Shown here in pieces: positions 1 through 7,099 of a stretch of 64,000 bases of DNA. A program made the position numbers and the translations under genes. Origin of the DNA: Oleispirillum sp963678075 (GTDB lineage Bacteria > Pseudomonadota > Alphaproteobacteria > Rhodospirillales > Rhodospirillaceae); assembly GCA_963678075.2 (NCBI GenBank), contig CAXXPK010000001.1, forward strand, positions 62,001 to 126,000, given 5' to 3'. Below the pieces are notes generated by a model. The model made no database searches, was not told the DNA's origin, and saw nothing but the letters and a program-made list of their open reading frames with translations. Every line of letters starts with the position of its first letter. Position 1 is the stretch's first letter.

Positions 1-165
1 CTCCGGTGTGATTTCGATCATCGCATGTTTCCCGTCGATGCTCGGAGCCCGATAGGCTCCGGAACCCTTTTACCATCCCCGTCGGGATTGTAAAAATCCA
101 CGTAGAAACATGGATTTTTTCCTTGGGCGCGCGTCCTTCGCCGAACCGGTGCGCCCCCTGGCCAA

Positions 166-242
166 TGGTGTCCCCGGCGGGATTCGAACCCACGGCCCCC
201 GGATTAGGAATCCAGTGCTCTATCCTGCTGAGCTACGGGGAC
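166..242 (-). tRNA. tRNA-Arg (anticodon CCT)
   Basis: Read on the minus strand this stretch folds as a full cloverleaf: a 7-bp acceptor stem (GTCCCCG with CGGGGAC), a D arm GCTC/GAGC, an anticodon stem CTGGA/TCCGG closing the loop TTCCTAA, and a T arm with the standard TTCGAAT loop. The anticodon is CCT, so it decodes the AGG arginine codon. The discriminator base is A and the 3' CCA is encoded (positions 166-168 on the plus strand). It lies just downstream of the interrupted pip gene on the same strand. Confidence 0.97.
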
Positions 243-277
243 ACAATCTGCGCGTTATACCGCGAAAGCCGGATGGG

Positions 278-663
278 TCAAAGCGTGAATGGCGCGGTCG
301 TGGCGTTGCGTTGCGGCGCGGCGGCGCGGATGCCGGGCTCGAAGGCCGAATGTCCGGCGTCGGGGATCACCGCGAAGGCGGCGCCCGGCCACGACCGGAC
401 CAGGCGCTCGGCGGTGTGGATCGGGCAGACCACGTCGTGGCATCCCTGCACCACCGCCGCCGGTAGGTGGCGAATCGCCGCCATGTCCCGCAGCAGTTGG
501 TCGGGGCGCAGGAATCCCGCGTGGCGCATGTAGTGAATCTCCAGCCGTGCCAGGGCGACCACGTCGCCGCCGACGGAATCTGGAATGCGTCAGCAGGAGT
601 CCGGGTCGCCGGGGCCGTGCACCGCCGGGTCGGGGTGGTTGAGGCGGCGGCCATAGGCGTCTA
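278..663 (-). pseudogene. pip: proline iminopeptidase, C-terminal part (split by an IS)
   Basis: Proline iminopeptidase is an alpha/beta hydrolase that removes N-terminal proline from peptides. This fragment carries the C-terminal third: a DAYGRRL..HPDPAV segment next to the IS, then the lid region VALARLEIHY, the VVQGCHDVVCP strand with the catalytic Asp, and PDAGHSAFEP with the catalytic His. The two halves of this fragment are in different frames (shift between about 562 and 595). The N-terminal part, with the nucleophile GGSWG, lies beyond the insertion at 1325-1854. With an IS in the middle and several frameshifts the gene cannot make an active enzyme. Confidence 0.88.
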
Positions 664-1324
664 GGCTCAGGACTCATTAAGGTTCGATCCAGAAGAGGAG
701 GAGTACCGCGATGATGACGGCGGCAAAGAAGATATCCGCGTATCGGTCATATCGGGTGTGGATACGCCGCCAATCCTTGAGGCGAGCGAAGAGGTTCTCG
801 ATCCTATGACGCTGGCGATAGAGGGTTTTGTCGTAAGCGTACTGGGTTTTGCGATGACGCATTGGCGGGATGCATGTAGCGATCCCTCTCTGTGTCAAAG
901 CCTCTCGAAGGGGATCACCGTCATAGTCCTTGTCGGCGATCAGGACGTTGGCCTTGGGAAATAGGTCGAGCAACAGCATCGCGCCTTTGTAATCGCTCAT
1001 TTGCCCCTCGCTGAGCAGCAGGATGAGGGGCCTTCCTTGTCCGTCGCAAACCGCATGAAGCTTGGAGTTCAGCCCGCCTTTTGTGCGTCCGATACATCGG
1101 GGAAGAGCCCCTTTTTATAGAGGCTCGCGGCGGTCCGATGAGCTTTCAGGTGGGTTGCATCGATCATCAACCCGCAGCACGCCATGCGATAGCGGGAAAT
1201 GCGGCTCGATCTTCGCCAACTGCCTCTCTGACAACCAAAACAGATCACTCATGGATGGGGTCCTCCCTCCCATGAGTGAATCAGCCGCCGATCTGCCTGA
1301 CAATAATTTAATGAGTCCTGAGCC
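664..1324 (-). mobile_element. IS5-family (IS427-like) insertion sequence, copy 1, internally deleted
   Basis: The element is bounded by 17-bp perfect terminal inverted repeats (GGCTCAGGACTCATTAA). It sits inside the proline iminopeptidase gene. A longer copy lies at 37094-37939; copy 1 is 661 bp against 846 bp. The 185-bp difference equals the distance between two 12-bp direct repeats (GGTTGATGATCG) in copy 2 at 37246-37257 and 37431-37442, of which copy 1 keeps one. The left flank reads CTA before the repeat, fitting a CTAG-like target with TA duplication, but the other flank has lost a base so the duplication is not perfect here. Family assignment rests on the transposase sequence and the two-frame layout. 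Confidence 0.93.
677..1252 (-). pseudogene. IS427-like transposase, copy 1 (orfA truncated, orfB open)
   Basis: orfA starts at 1252 (MSDLFWLSERQ) and is normal for about 30 codons. The 185-bp deletion then moves it into the -1 frame, where it stops at a TAA just before the A5G4 slippage run. The missing part includes the ISGIVHVIRNGLRWRD helices and the first catalytic Asp (MIDATHLKAH is entered in the wrong frame). The orfB half (677-1000, 107 codons) is intact, with the second Asp region and the RQRHRIENLFARLKDW helix holding the catalytic Glu. Here the codon before the orfB ATG is CAA (Gln), so the orfB frame is open across it, unlike copy 2. Copy 1 orfB differs from copy 2 at three residues, including ADKDYD where copy 2 has ADKGYD. 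Confidence 0.88.
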
Positions 1325-1854
1325 TGGGGGTCGGTGCGTTCGGCCTCGGGCGGGTGTTCCAGCCAGCGGCGCTCCGCCTCGGGGAAGAATCGTCCCATGC
1401 CGGTCAGAAACCACGCCGCTTCCTTTGCGCTGAACAAAAAGACTCCGCGCAGCACAAATCCCAGGCAGCGATCGGGGTGCGCCTGGCCATAGGCCAGGGC
1501 CAGGATCGTGCCCCAACTGCCGCCGCCCACCAGTCAGCGCAGAATCTTCAGATGTTGGCGCAGGGCCTCGATATCGGCGATCAGGTGCGCCGTGGTGTTG
1601 GCTTGGGTCTCGCCCAGGGGCGTCGAACGTCCGCAGCCGCGCTGATCGAACAGCACGATGCGGTAGCGGTCGGGGTCATAAAAACGCCGATGCGTCGGCA
1701 GGCAGCCGGACCCCGGTTCGCCGTGCAGAGATAGACCACGGGAATCCCCCATGGTGCGCCACACTGTTCCCAGAACAGCATATGGCCGTCCCCCACCGGC
1801 AAAGTGCCGGAGGAAAAGGGGGCGATTGCCGCTTCGCGGTTTTTCTCGACGATT
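1325..1854 (-). pseudogene. pip: proline iminopeptidase, N-terminal part
   Basis: This is the front half of the gene interrupted by IS copy 1. Recognisable pieces in order are LPVGDGHMLFWEQCG, THRRFYDPDRYRIVLFDQRG (oxyanion and strand region), a segment ending LIADIEALRQHLKILR, and GGSWGTILALAYGQAHPDR with the nucleophile Ser in GGSWG. They lie in at least three frames: one shift near 1735 and a stop near 1530. No convincing start codon with a ribosome site precedes the first block, so the gene was already broken independently of the IS. The last codons before the IS read ERTDP, continuing as DAYGRRL on the far side. Confidence 0.85.
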
Positions 1855-1992
1855 TCGTGAACAATTCACTTTGACGCCGGGTGTCGCAATCGACCAACAT
1901 GGCGTCAACCGGAGAAAGGCCTTCCGGGGGCGCCGACAACATCGTGGCAATTCGCGCCTGAGGCATCTTCCGTCACCGCAGCGAGCCTGAGC

Positions 1993-3159
1993 ATGTCGTC
2001 GGACTGCCTCGACACCCTGAATATTTTGAAAACGCTGGTCGCCTTTCCCACGGTCAGCGACGAGTCCAATCTGGCCTTGATCGATTGGGTGGAGGCCTGT
2101 GCCGCTCGTCTGGGCGCGACCTGCCGTCGCACCTTCAATACCGAAGGGACCAAGGCCAACCTGTTGGTCTCGGTTGGCCCGGCGTCCGTGCCGGGGGTGA
2201 TTTTGTCCGGCCACACCGATGTGGTGCCGGTGGACGGCCAAGCCTGGTCCGCCGACCCTTTCGTCGTTACCGAAAGGGAAGATCGCCTGTACGGGCGCGG
2301 CACCGCCGATATGAAGGGGTTTCTGGCGGTCTGTTTGGCCTGGCTGCCGCGCTTTGCCGTCGCCAATCTGAAAAAGCCCCTGCATCTGGCGCTTTCCTAT
2401 GACGAGGAAGTGGGGTGCATCGGCGTGCGTGGCCTGATCGAGGACCTGGCCAACCTGCCCGCAATCCCGGAAATGTGCATCGTCGGCGAGCCGACCCTGA
2501 TGCATCCGATGTTGGCGCACAAGGGCAAGGTCAACGTGCGGGTCCGGGTGAAGGGATTCGAGTGTCATTCCTCGCTGGCCCCGGACGGGGTCAACGCCAT
2601 CGAGTGCGCCGCCGAGCTGATCGCCTTTCTGAAGGATCTGGCGCGACGCAAAGGTCGGGAAGGCCCCTTCGACACCATGTTCGACATCGCCCACACCACG
2701 GTCCATACCGGCCTGATCGAGGGCGGCACCGCCTTGAACATCGTGCCTCAGGACTGCATCTTCGATTTCGAAATCCGCGCCATTCCCGACGACGACCGCA
2801 TGGCGATGCTGGACGAGATCAAGGCCTTCGTTGCCGCCGAACTGGAACCCCAGATGAAGGCGGTGCACCCGTCTTGCGGTTTTTCGTGGGAGGTCTTGTC
2901 CTCGGTTCCAGGGTCCGATACCGATCCCAACGATCCGATCGTCCACATGGTCAGCCAACTGTCCGGCGCCAACAGCTATGGCAAGGTCGCCTTCGGCACC
3001 GAAGCCGGATTGTTTCAGGCGCGTTGGGGAATGCCGACCGTGATTTGTGGTCCCGGCGACATCGATCAGGCCCACAAACCGGATGAGTACGTTGAACTTT
3101 CGCAGTTGCGCGCCTGCGAGGCCTTCGTCGGGCGTCTGCTGGAGCGGTTGATCGCATAA
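1993..3159 (+). CDS. argE: acetylornithine deacetylase (M20 family)
   Basis: The 388-residue product is a cytosolic metallohydrolase that removes the acetyl group from N-acetylornithine in arginine synthesis. Family landmarks are all present: SGHTDVVPV with metal ligand His74, GRGTADMKG with the bridging Asp106, YDEEVG with the catalytic Glu138 and ligand Glu139, VGEPT with Glu166, then GTEAGLF and a C-terminal HKPDEYVE with the last His. Length matches bacterial ArgE. The ATG follows the pip remnant on the opposite strand, so the gene stands alone. A perfect hairpin follows it. Succinyl-diaminopimelate desuccinylase is a related alternative, but the overall pattern is closer to ArgE. Confidence 0.92.
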   Translation: MSSDCLDTLNILKTLVAFPTVSDESNLALIDWVEACAARLGATCRRTFNTEGTKANLLVSVGPASVPGVILSGHTDVVPVDGQAWSADPFVVTEREDRLYGRGTADMKGFLAVCLAWLPRFAVANLKKPLHLALSYDEEVGCIGVRGLIEDLANLPAIPEMCIVGEPTLMHPMLAHKGKVNVRVRVKGFECHSSLAPDGVNAIECAAELIAFLKDLARRKGREGPFDTMFDIAHTTVHTGLIEGGTALNIVPQDCIFDFEIRAIPDDDRMAMLDEIKAFVAAELEPQMKAVHPSCGFSWEVLSSVPGSDTDPNDPIVHMVSQLSGANSYGKVAFGTEAGLFQARWGMPTVICGPGDIDQAHKPDEYVELSQLRACEAFVGRLLERLIA

Positions 3160-3163
3160 AGAT

Positions 3164-3187
3164 CGGGCCGGGGATATCCCCGGCCCG
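3164..3187. terminator. bidirectional hairpin between argE and yeeE
   Basis: A perfect 9-bp inverted repeat, GGGCCGGGG and CCCCGGCCC with an ATAT loop, sits between two genes that converge. It has no long T run, so it would be a weak intrinsic terminator or an mRNA-end stabiliser for both. Confidence 0.6.
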
Positions 3188-3194
3188 GTTCGGT

Positions 3195-3761
3195 TCAGTC
3201 CTGGCGCAAGCCGTTGGCATCCGGCCCGATGTCGTCTTGCCATGGGCGGTACCGTTCCAGCGCCACCAGGGAGGCGATCAGGATGGCGGCCAATGCCAGC
3301 GCGACCGCCCAGAACGGCACCCCGATGAGGCCGTCGAGGGTCAGCTTGCCCGGTCCGCCGGACAGCAGCATCGGCTTTAGCGTCGGTTCGGCATAGCCGT
3401 AGGCAATGGCGCCCGCGATGCCCCCAGCCAGCGCGAACCACGCGTCCTTATAGCCAACCCCGACCTGCGCCAGCAGCGTCCCCGGACAGGCCCCGGCGAG
3501 TACGATGCCTACCCCCAGAATGGCGTCGCCCGCCGCGTTGGCGACAATCTGCGTGGCCTTGGGGTGCAACTTGACGCCACAGGCCCCGTTCAGGACGGCC
3601 AGGATAATCAGGCCGGTGGCGGTGGCGGTTAGGAACATCTTCAGCATGGTGAAGGTGCGGAACTGCATCTGGCCGACGATCACGCCGGGTTCGAAAACGC
3701 GGCCCTTTTCCAAGGCGATGCCCATCAGAAGGCCGAGGATGATCATGGATGTGACGTTCAT
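3195..3761 (-). CDS. YeeE/YedE family membrane protein (second half-type subunit)
   Basis: A 188-residue hydrophobic protein with about five transmembrane helices. It has the family pattern GVIVGQMQFRTFTMLKMFLT near the N-terminus and GVGIVLAGACPGTLLAQVG, the conserved Cys-containing half-motif, near residues 80-100. YeeE/YedE proteins import reduced sulfur compounds such as thiosulfate. In many proteobacteria the protein is split into two adjacent half-size genes, as here. The start codon lies 13 bp after the end of the upstream half, suggesting one transcript from the AT-rich operator region at 4205-4235. The reading frame is intact. Confidence 0.85.
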   Translation of the reverse strand: MNVTSMIILGLLMGIALEKGRVFEPGVIVGQMQFRTFTMLKMFLTATATGLIILAVLNGACGVKLHPKATQIVANAAGDAILGVGIVLAGACPGTLLAQVGVGYKDAWFALAGGIAGAIAYGYAEPTLKPMLLSGGPGKLTLDGLIGVPFWAVALALAAILIASLVALERYRPWQDDIGPDANGLRQD

Positions 3762-3774
3762 GGCGGTTTCTCCC

Positions 3775-4186
3775 TCAGACCTTACGGAACAACAGGGCGG
3801 TGACGATGCCGCCCGCGAACATCGCGGCGACCGCGATCATCGAGCTGACCGCCAACTGCGCGATGCCGGAAATGCCGTGACCGCTGGTGCTGCCGCCCGC
3901 CAGACGGGCGCCGATCAGCAGCACGAAGCCGCCCGCGAAGGCCATGACGGCGCGGGGCAGGAAGTCGGTCAGGCCGGTGGCCTTAGCCCAAACCGGAGAG
4001 ACCGCGCTGCGGAGGCTGCCGGACAGGCGCGCCGACAAAAAGGCGCCCAGGGCGGTGTTGACCAACAGGAAGGCGGGAATTAGCAGCAGCCCGATCCGGA
4101 TGCCTGCGGCGCAGGGCGGACCGGCTTTTGCGCCACGGGCAATGCGGCGACAGGCCTTTTTCATCGAAGGTGGTGGGTTCGGACAT
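3775..4186 (-). pseudogene. YeeE/YedE family membrane protein (first half-type subunit), N-terminus damaged
   Basis: The conserved part is clear: VNTALGAFLSARLSG, then GARLAGGSTSGHGISGIAQL, where the family usually has GGCTSGHGISG, so the conserved Cys is replaced by Ser. The likely start (MSEPTTFDEKG at 4186, after GGAGACGGCCCC) is in a different frame from the conserved body, and the first membrane segments expected between them are missing. A deletion plus frameshift in the first 40 codons is the simplest reading. An internal start at 4164 would give a 129-residue protein lacking the first helices. Loss of the Cys and the N-terminus suggests the transporter is not functional. Confidence 0.7.
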
Positions 4187-4204
4187 GGGGCCGTCTCCGT
4201 TCTA

Positions 4205-4235
4205 TGGGAATCTAATATAAGGAATATCTAATATG
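4205..4235 (-). promoter_or_regulatory. AT-rich repeated operator-like site upstream of yeeE genes
   Basis: Read on the minus strand there are two direct copies of ATATTAGAT 16 bp apart, in an otherwise GC-rich region and immediately upstream of the YeeE start. ArsR-family sulfide or persulfide sensors of the BigR/SqrR/YgaV group are known to control YeeE/YedE operons through AT-rich imperfect palindromes with similar words. No such regulator gene is present in the window, so the link is inferred from position and base composition. Confidence 0.45.
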
Positions 4236-4305
4236 TAAGGGTGCCTGTCAAGGAGGAGATGAACGGACGGCAAAATCGGATGTAAAACGGCGGGCTTCGG
4301 GTATC

Positions 4306-4609
4306 ATGCGGGAAGTGGCGTGCGTGCGGGGCGATGTCGCGGTGATTTCCGGCCTCGACATGGCGATCGACAAGGGCGCCCTGTGGGGGGGGGGCGCGGC
4401 GCCAACGGCGCGGGCAAGACGATGTTGCTGCGGCTTCTGGCCGGGATGATTCCGCCGTCTTCCGGCGAGGTCGCCTGGGGTGACGGGATGAGCCCCCGCG
4501 CCACGCCCGAGCGCGCCGTTCTGGTCGGTCACCAGGATGCCCTGAAACCGGCCCTGACGGTGGCCGAGAATCTGGGGTTTTGGGCGGCCTTTCAAGGCCT
4601 GTCCGCCAA
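4306..4609 (+). pseudogene. ccmA: heme exporter ATPase CcmA, N-terminal remnant
   Basis: CcmA is the ATP-binding subunit of the CcmAB(C) system for cytochrome c maturation. The start (MREVACVRGDVAVISGLDMAID) is normal, followed by a run of ten G residues (4385-4394) where the frame changes. The next frame continues with ANGAGKTMLLRLLAG (Walker A), SSGEVAWGDG and a Q-loop-like VGHQDALKP..LTVAENL. The gene stops abruptly at GLSANP, before the LSAGQ signature and Walker B. From there the sequence passes directly into the last 21 codons of ccmB. More than half of ccmA and nearly all of ccmB are therefore missing. Confidence 0.85.
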
Positions 4610-4675
4610 CCCCTGGCCGCGCTGGCGATCTGTCCGCTGGCGGCGGCGGCGGTCTTGAAGCAGGCGGTGGAGTAA
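4610..4675 (+). pseudogene. ccmB: CcmB C-terminal tail fused to CcmA remnant
   Basis: Twenty-one codons and a TAA (PLAALAICPLAAAAVLKQAV plus E) look like the conserved hydrophobic end of the CcmB heme exporter membrane subunit. The stop is followed after 6 bp by the GTG start of ccmC, the normal ccmB-ccmC spacing. Everything upstream in ccmB is gone: the sequence before 4610 is the middle of ccmA. This marks the right edge of one large deletion. The assignment rests on position plus a short match. Confidence 0.65.
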
Positions 4676-4681
4676 ACTCGG

Positions 4682-5494
4682 GTGACGGGGGTTCCGGTAC
4701 TGGAAAGGGTTCGACAGGCGCTGTCGCGGGCGGCGCAACCGGCGCGCTTCGTCGATCTGAGCGGCCGCGTTCTGCCGTGGACGGCGGCGTTGGCGGTGGT
4801 GCTGTTCGTAGCCGGTCTGGTCTTTGTCCTGGTTCTGTCCCCCGCCGACCACCGGCAGGGCGACGGCGTTCACGTCATGTGCGTCCTCCATGTTCCCGCC
4901 GCCTGGATGGGGCTGGCGGTCTATGTCCTGGTCGCGGTTTTGGGTGGCATCGGTCTGGTCGGCGGTCATCCGCTGGCCTTCCACGCGGCGCGCGCCGCGT
5001 CGCCGGTGGGGGTCGCGTTCACCTTTCTGTATCTGGTCGGCGGTGTCCCGTGGGGCAAGCCGATGGGGGACGCGTGGTGGGTGTGGGACGCGCGCCTGAC
5101 CGCGATGTTGCTCTGTACTTCGGACACATTGTCTTGTCCGGCGCCTTCGACGGAACGGCGGCGCGGCGATCGGGCGGCGGCGGTTCTGGCCCTGGTCGGC
5201 GGCGTCAATCTGCCGGTGGTGAAGCTCTCGGTCGATTGGTGGAATACCCTGCATCCGCCGGTCGGCGTCTTCAAGATGGGCGTACCCGGCGTCGATCCGT
5301 CGATGCTGTGGCCGTTGCTGCTGATGACCGGTGCCTTCAAGGCGTTCTTCTTCACGGTGTGGTTGCTTCGCATCCGCGCCTCCGTGGCCGAACAGCGGCT
5401 GGCGGCGAGGGATGAATCGTTTCGGTCCCTTGACGGCGGTGCGATGCGTCCCCTCATTTGCGGGGAGAGGTTCACACGCCTTGGGGAGACGATC
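4682..5494 (+). pseudogene. ccmC: heme transporter CcmC with compensating frameshifts and lost stop
   Basis: CcmC is the six-helix membrane protein that hands heme to CcmE. Conserved blocks are visible: ADHRQGDGVHVMCVLHVPAAW, GGVPWGKPMGDAWWVWDARL (tryptophan-rich heme-handling motif), LVGGVNLPVVKLSVDWWNTLHP, and DPSMLWPLLLM. Between about 5114 and 5160 the natural residues LYFGHIVLSGAF are in another frame, so two opposite one-base shifts replace roughly 15 residues while keeping the rest in register. There is no stop at the expected end; the frame runs in phase into the cytochrome b561 gene. ccmD is absent. A hybrid CcmC-b561 polypeptide is possible in principle. Confidence 0.82.
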
Positions 5495-6061
5495 ATGGCG
5501 CTTGGCAATTCGACGACGGGATACGGATGCGTGTCGCGGGTGGTCCACTGGGGCGCGGTCCTGCTGGTCGCGGGCGCCTTCGGCTTGGCCTGGACGATGA
5601 CCAAAATGGCCGGTTCCCCCGAGAAATTTCGCCTCTACGGCATTCACAAGTCGGTCGGTGCGTTGATTCTGGGGCTCGGTCTGTTGCGCATCCTTTGGAC
5701 GATGTTGCAACCCGCGCCGCGTCTCCTGGGCAACCTGGTCCCCTGGCAGTTGATCGCGGCGAAGGCGGTGCACGGTCTGTTGTTGCTGTGGCTGGTGGCA
5801 ATGCCGCTGACCTGCTGGTTGATGTCGTCGGCCGCCGGACGGTCGGTCTCGGTGTTCGGCTGGTTCACCCTGCCCAACCCGATCGCGCCGGACAGGGGGG
5901 TGGCGCATGCCTTCAACGAAATTCACGAGGTCATGGCCAGCCTGGGTTTGATGCTGATCGGGGGGCATGTCGCCGCCGCGCTGTGGCATCACGTCGTGCT
6001 CAAGGACGGGACCCTGCGCCGGATGCTGCCGTGTCGCCTGGGTGGCGGCGACCGCAGCTGA
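5495..6061 (+). CDS. cytochrome b561 family protein
   Basis: A 188-residue four-helix membrane protein of the prokaryotic b561 family, which carries two b hemes and moves electrons between quinol and periplasmic acceptors. Features seen are the N-terminal SRVVHWGAVLL (heme His), FRLYGIHKSVGALILGLGLLR (heme His and helix 2), KAVHGLLLLWLVAMPLTCWL (helix 3) and EIHEVMASLGLMLIGGHVAAAL (helix 4). The ATG at 5495 is preceded by GGGGAGACG, a good ribosome site, and marks the natural start although the frame is open back into ccmC. The protein looks complete. Confidence 0.83.
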   Translation: MALGNSTTGYGCVSRVVHWGAVLLVAGAFGLAWTMTKMAGSPEKFRLYGIHKSVGALILGLGLLRILWTMLQPAPRLLGNLVPWQLIAAKAVHGLLLLWLVAMPLTCWLMSSAAGRSVSVFGWFTLPNPIAPDRGVAHAFNEIHEVMASLGLMLIGGHVAAALWHHVVLKDGTLRRMLPCRLGGGDRS

Positions 6062-6145
6062 CCCCGGCCTCGCCGATCCGAATCGTACAAGATCGGCCTC
6101 TTTTCGGCGCGTAGGATCGCGCCTCGGGAAAGGAGGCCGATCATC

Positions 6146-6529
6146 ATGAACACGGCATTCGATATCGACCGCGGTCACGTCGCCCCGGCGGCGCGGGATC
6201 GCGCTCACAACATCGCGGATTGGGTTCCGCACCCCAAGTTTCCCGGCGTCGCCTTGCGCGCCGTCGCCCTTTCGGCGGAGACCGGCGGCACCTTCAGCCA
6301 GCATCAGGTGCGCATCGACCCCGGCCGCGCGATCGCTGATCACACCCATCCCGACCATTGGGAATCCCACTTGGTGCTGTCCGGCGACGGTGTCGCCGAG
6401 ATCGCGGGGCGGCGCACCGACTATGTTCCCGGCACCGTCGGCGTGATGCCGAAGGGTGTCGAGCATCGCGTTGGCGCGGGGGCGGAAACGCTTTATATTC
6501 TGGCGACGTTCGTTCCCGCCCTCGCCTGA
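6146..6529 (+). CDS. small cupin-domain protein
   Basis: A 127-residue single-domain cupin. Metal-site motif 1 is seen around HTHPDHWESHLVLSGDG (several His and Glu) and motif 2 around PGTVGVMPKGVEHRVGAG (His). Such proteins bind a metal in a small beta barrel; the substrate is unknown, and members near AraC genes are often anti-sigma or sensor-like. The ATG is preceded by AAAGGAGG, a near-perfect ribosome site. It is followed on the same strand by an AraC-type regulator remnant. The frame is intact. Confidence 0.78.
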   Translation: MNTAFDIDRGHVAPAARDRAHNIADWVPHPKFPGVALRAVALSAETGGTFSQHQVRIDPGRAIADHTHPDHWESHLVLSGDGVAEIAGRRTDYVPGTVGVMPKGVEHRVGAGAETLYILATFVPALA

Positions 6530-6545
6530 AGAAAAGGCCCTGCTC

Positions 6546-6944
6546 GTGTCCGGTTGCGCCCGTCATGCCGCGACCCTGATCCGCCCGCCGCTCGGCTGCG
6601 CGGCGCCGTTGTCGGTGGCGGCGCCTCCACCGTCTCCTCCTCCCGCCGATGTGCGCAAGGCCCGTGACCGTCTGGAGAACGGCGGCTTGGCGGTGCGACC
6701 CACGGCGGGCTTCGGTCATCGTTTCCGGCGCCATTTCGGGATGTCGCCGTCGGCTTGGCGGGGGTTGTCACGGGTGCGCCGCGCCGGGGCTCTGTTGGCG
6801 GCGGGGAAAAGCCTGGCGGTGGTGGCGGTCGATGCCGGGTTCTACGATCAAAGTCACATGACGCGGCAATTCTTGCGGTTTCTGGGGCTGACGCCGGGGG
6901 AATACCGCGCCGGGTTTGCCGTCGGCGCACCCCCGCCGGAGTGA
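6546..6944 (+). pseudogene. AraC-family transcriptional regulator remnant
   Basis: Only the second helix-turn-helix of an AraC DNA-binding domain is preserved: FRRHFGMSPSAW, VRRAGALLAAGKSLAVVAVD, GFYDQSHMTRQFLRFLG and LTPGEYR, all typical. The expected first helix-turn-helix (LAALAGLSRFHFLR-type) is missing: VRKARDRLENGGL passes straight into GFGHRFRRHFG. The sensor domain is absent too. A GTG at 6546 could start a 132-residue product. I read this as a gene with large internal and N-terminal deletions. It may once have regulated the cupin gene just upstream. Confidence 0.72.
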
Positions 6945-7099
6945 TAGCAAACGCGACACCTAAAAATCCATTATGTCTAGTTGATTATTTTAATAAACAT
7001 GGCGTGGCATAAGCCTTGCTGTGGTGTCCGGGTATATAGCTCCCCGGTCGTTATGCAGGTAAGCCGCCGGACGCGCCGTTTCTTGACGGAGGCCGCCCG

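Noticed and set aside
1..165. A gene at the left edge
   Set aside because: Frames there are short and lack a ribosome site or similarity; the sequence is probably the 3' flank of the tRNA-Arg gene and the regulatory region of a gene outside the window.
1534..3441. A 635-codon open frame on the minus strand
   Set aside because: It runs antisense through argE, whose plus-strand product matches the M20 family throughout. Only its first-strand tail overlaps real pip sequence; the rest is Arg/Gly-rich low-similarity translation typical of GC-rich shadows.
4592..6466. A 624-codon open frame on the minus strand
   Set aside because: Antisense to ccmC, cytochrome b561 and the cupin. The translation is rich in Arg, Gln and Pro without any domain.
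7020..7085. ModE-binding box before modE (GTATATAGC and TCGTTATGC)
   Set aside because: Only half-site words resembling a Mo-box are visible with no proper inverted partner at the right spacing.
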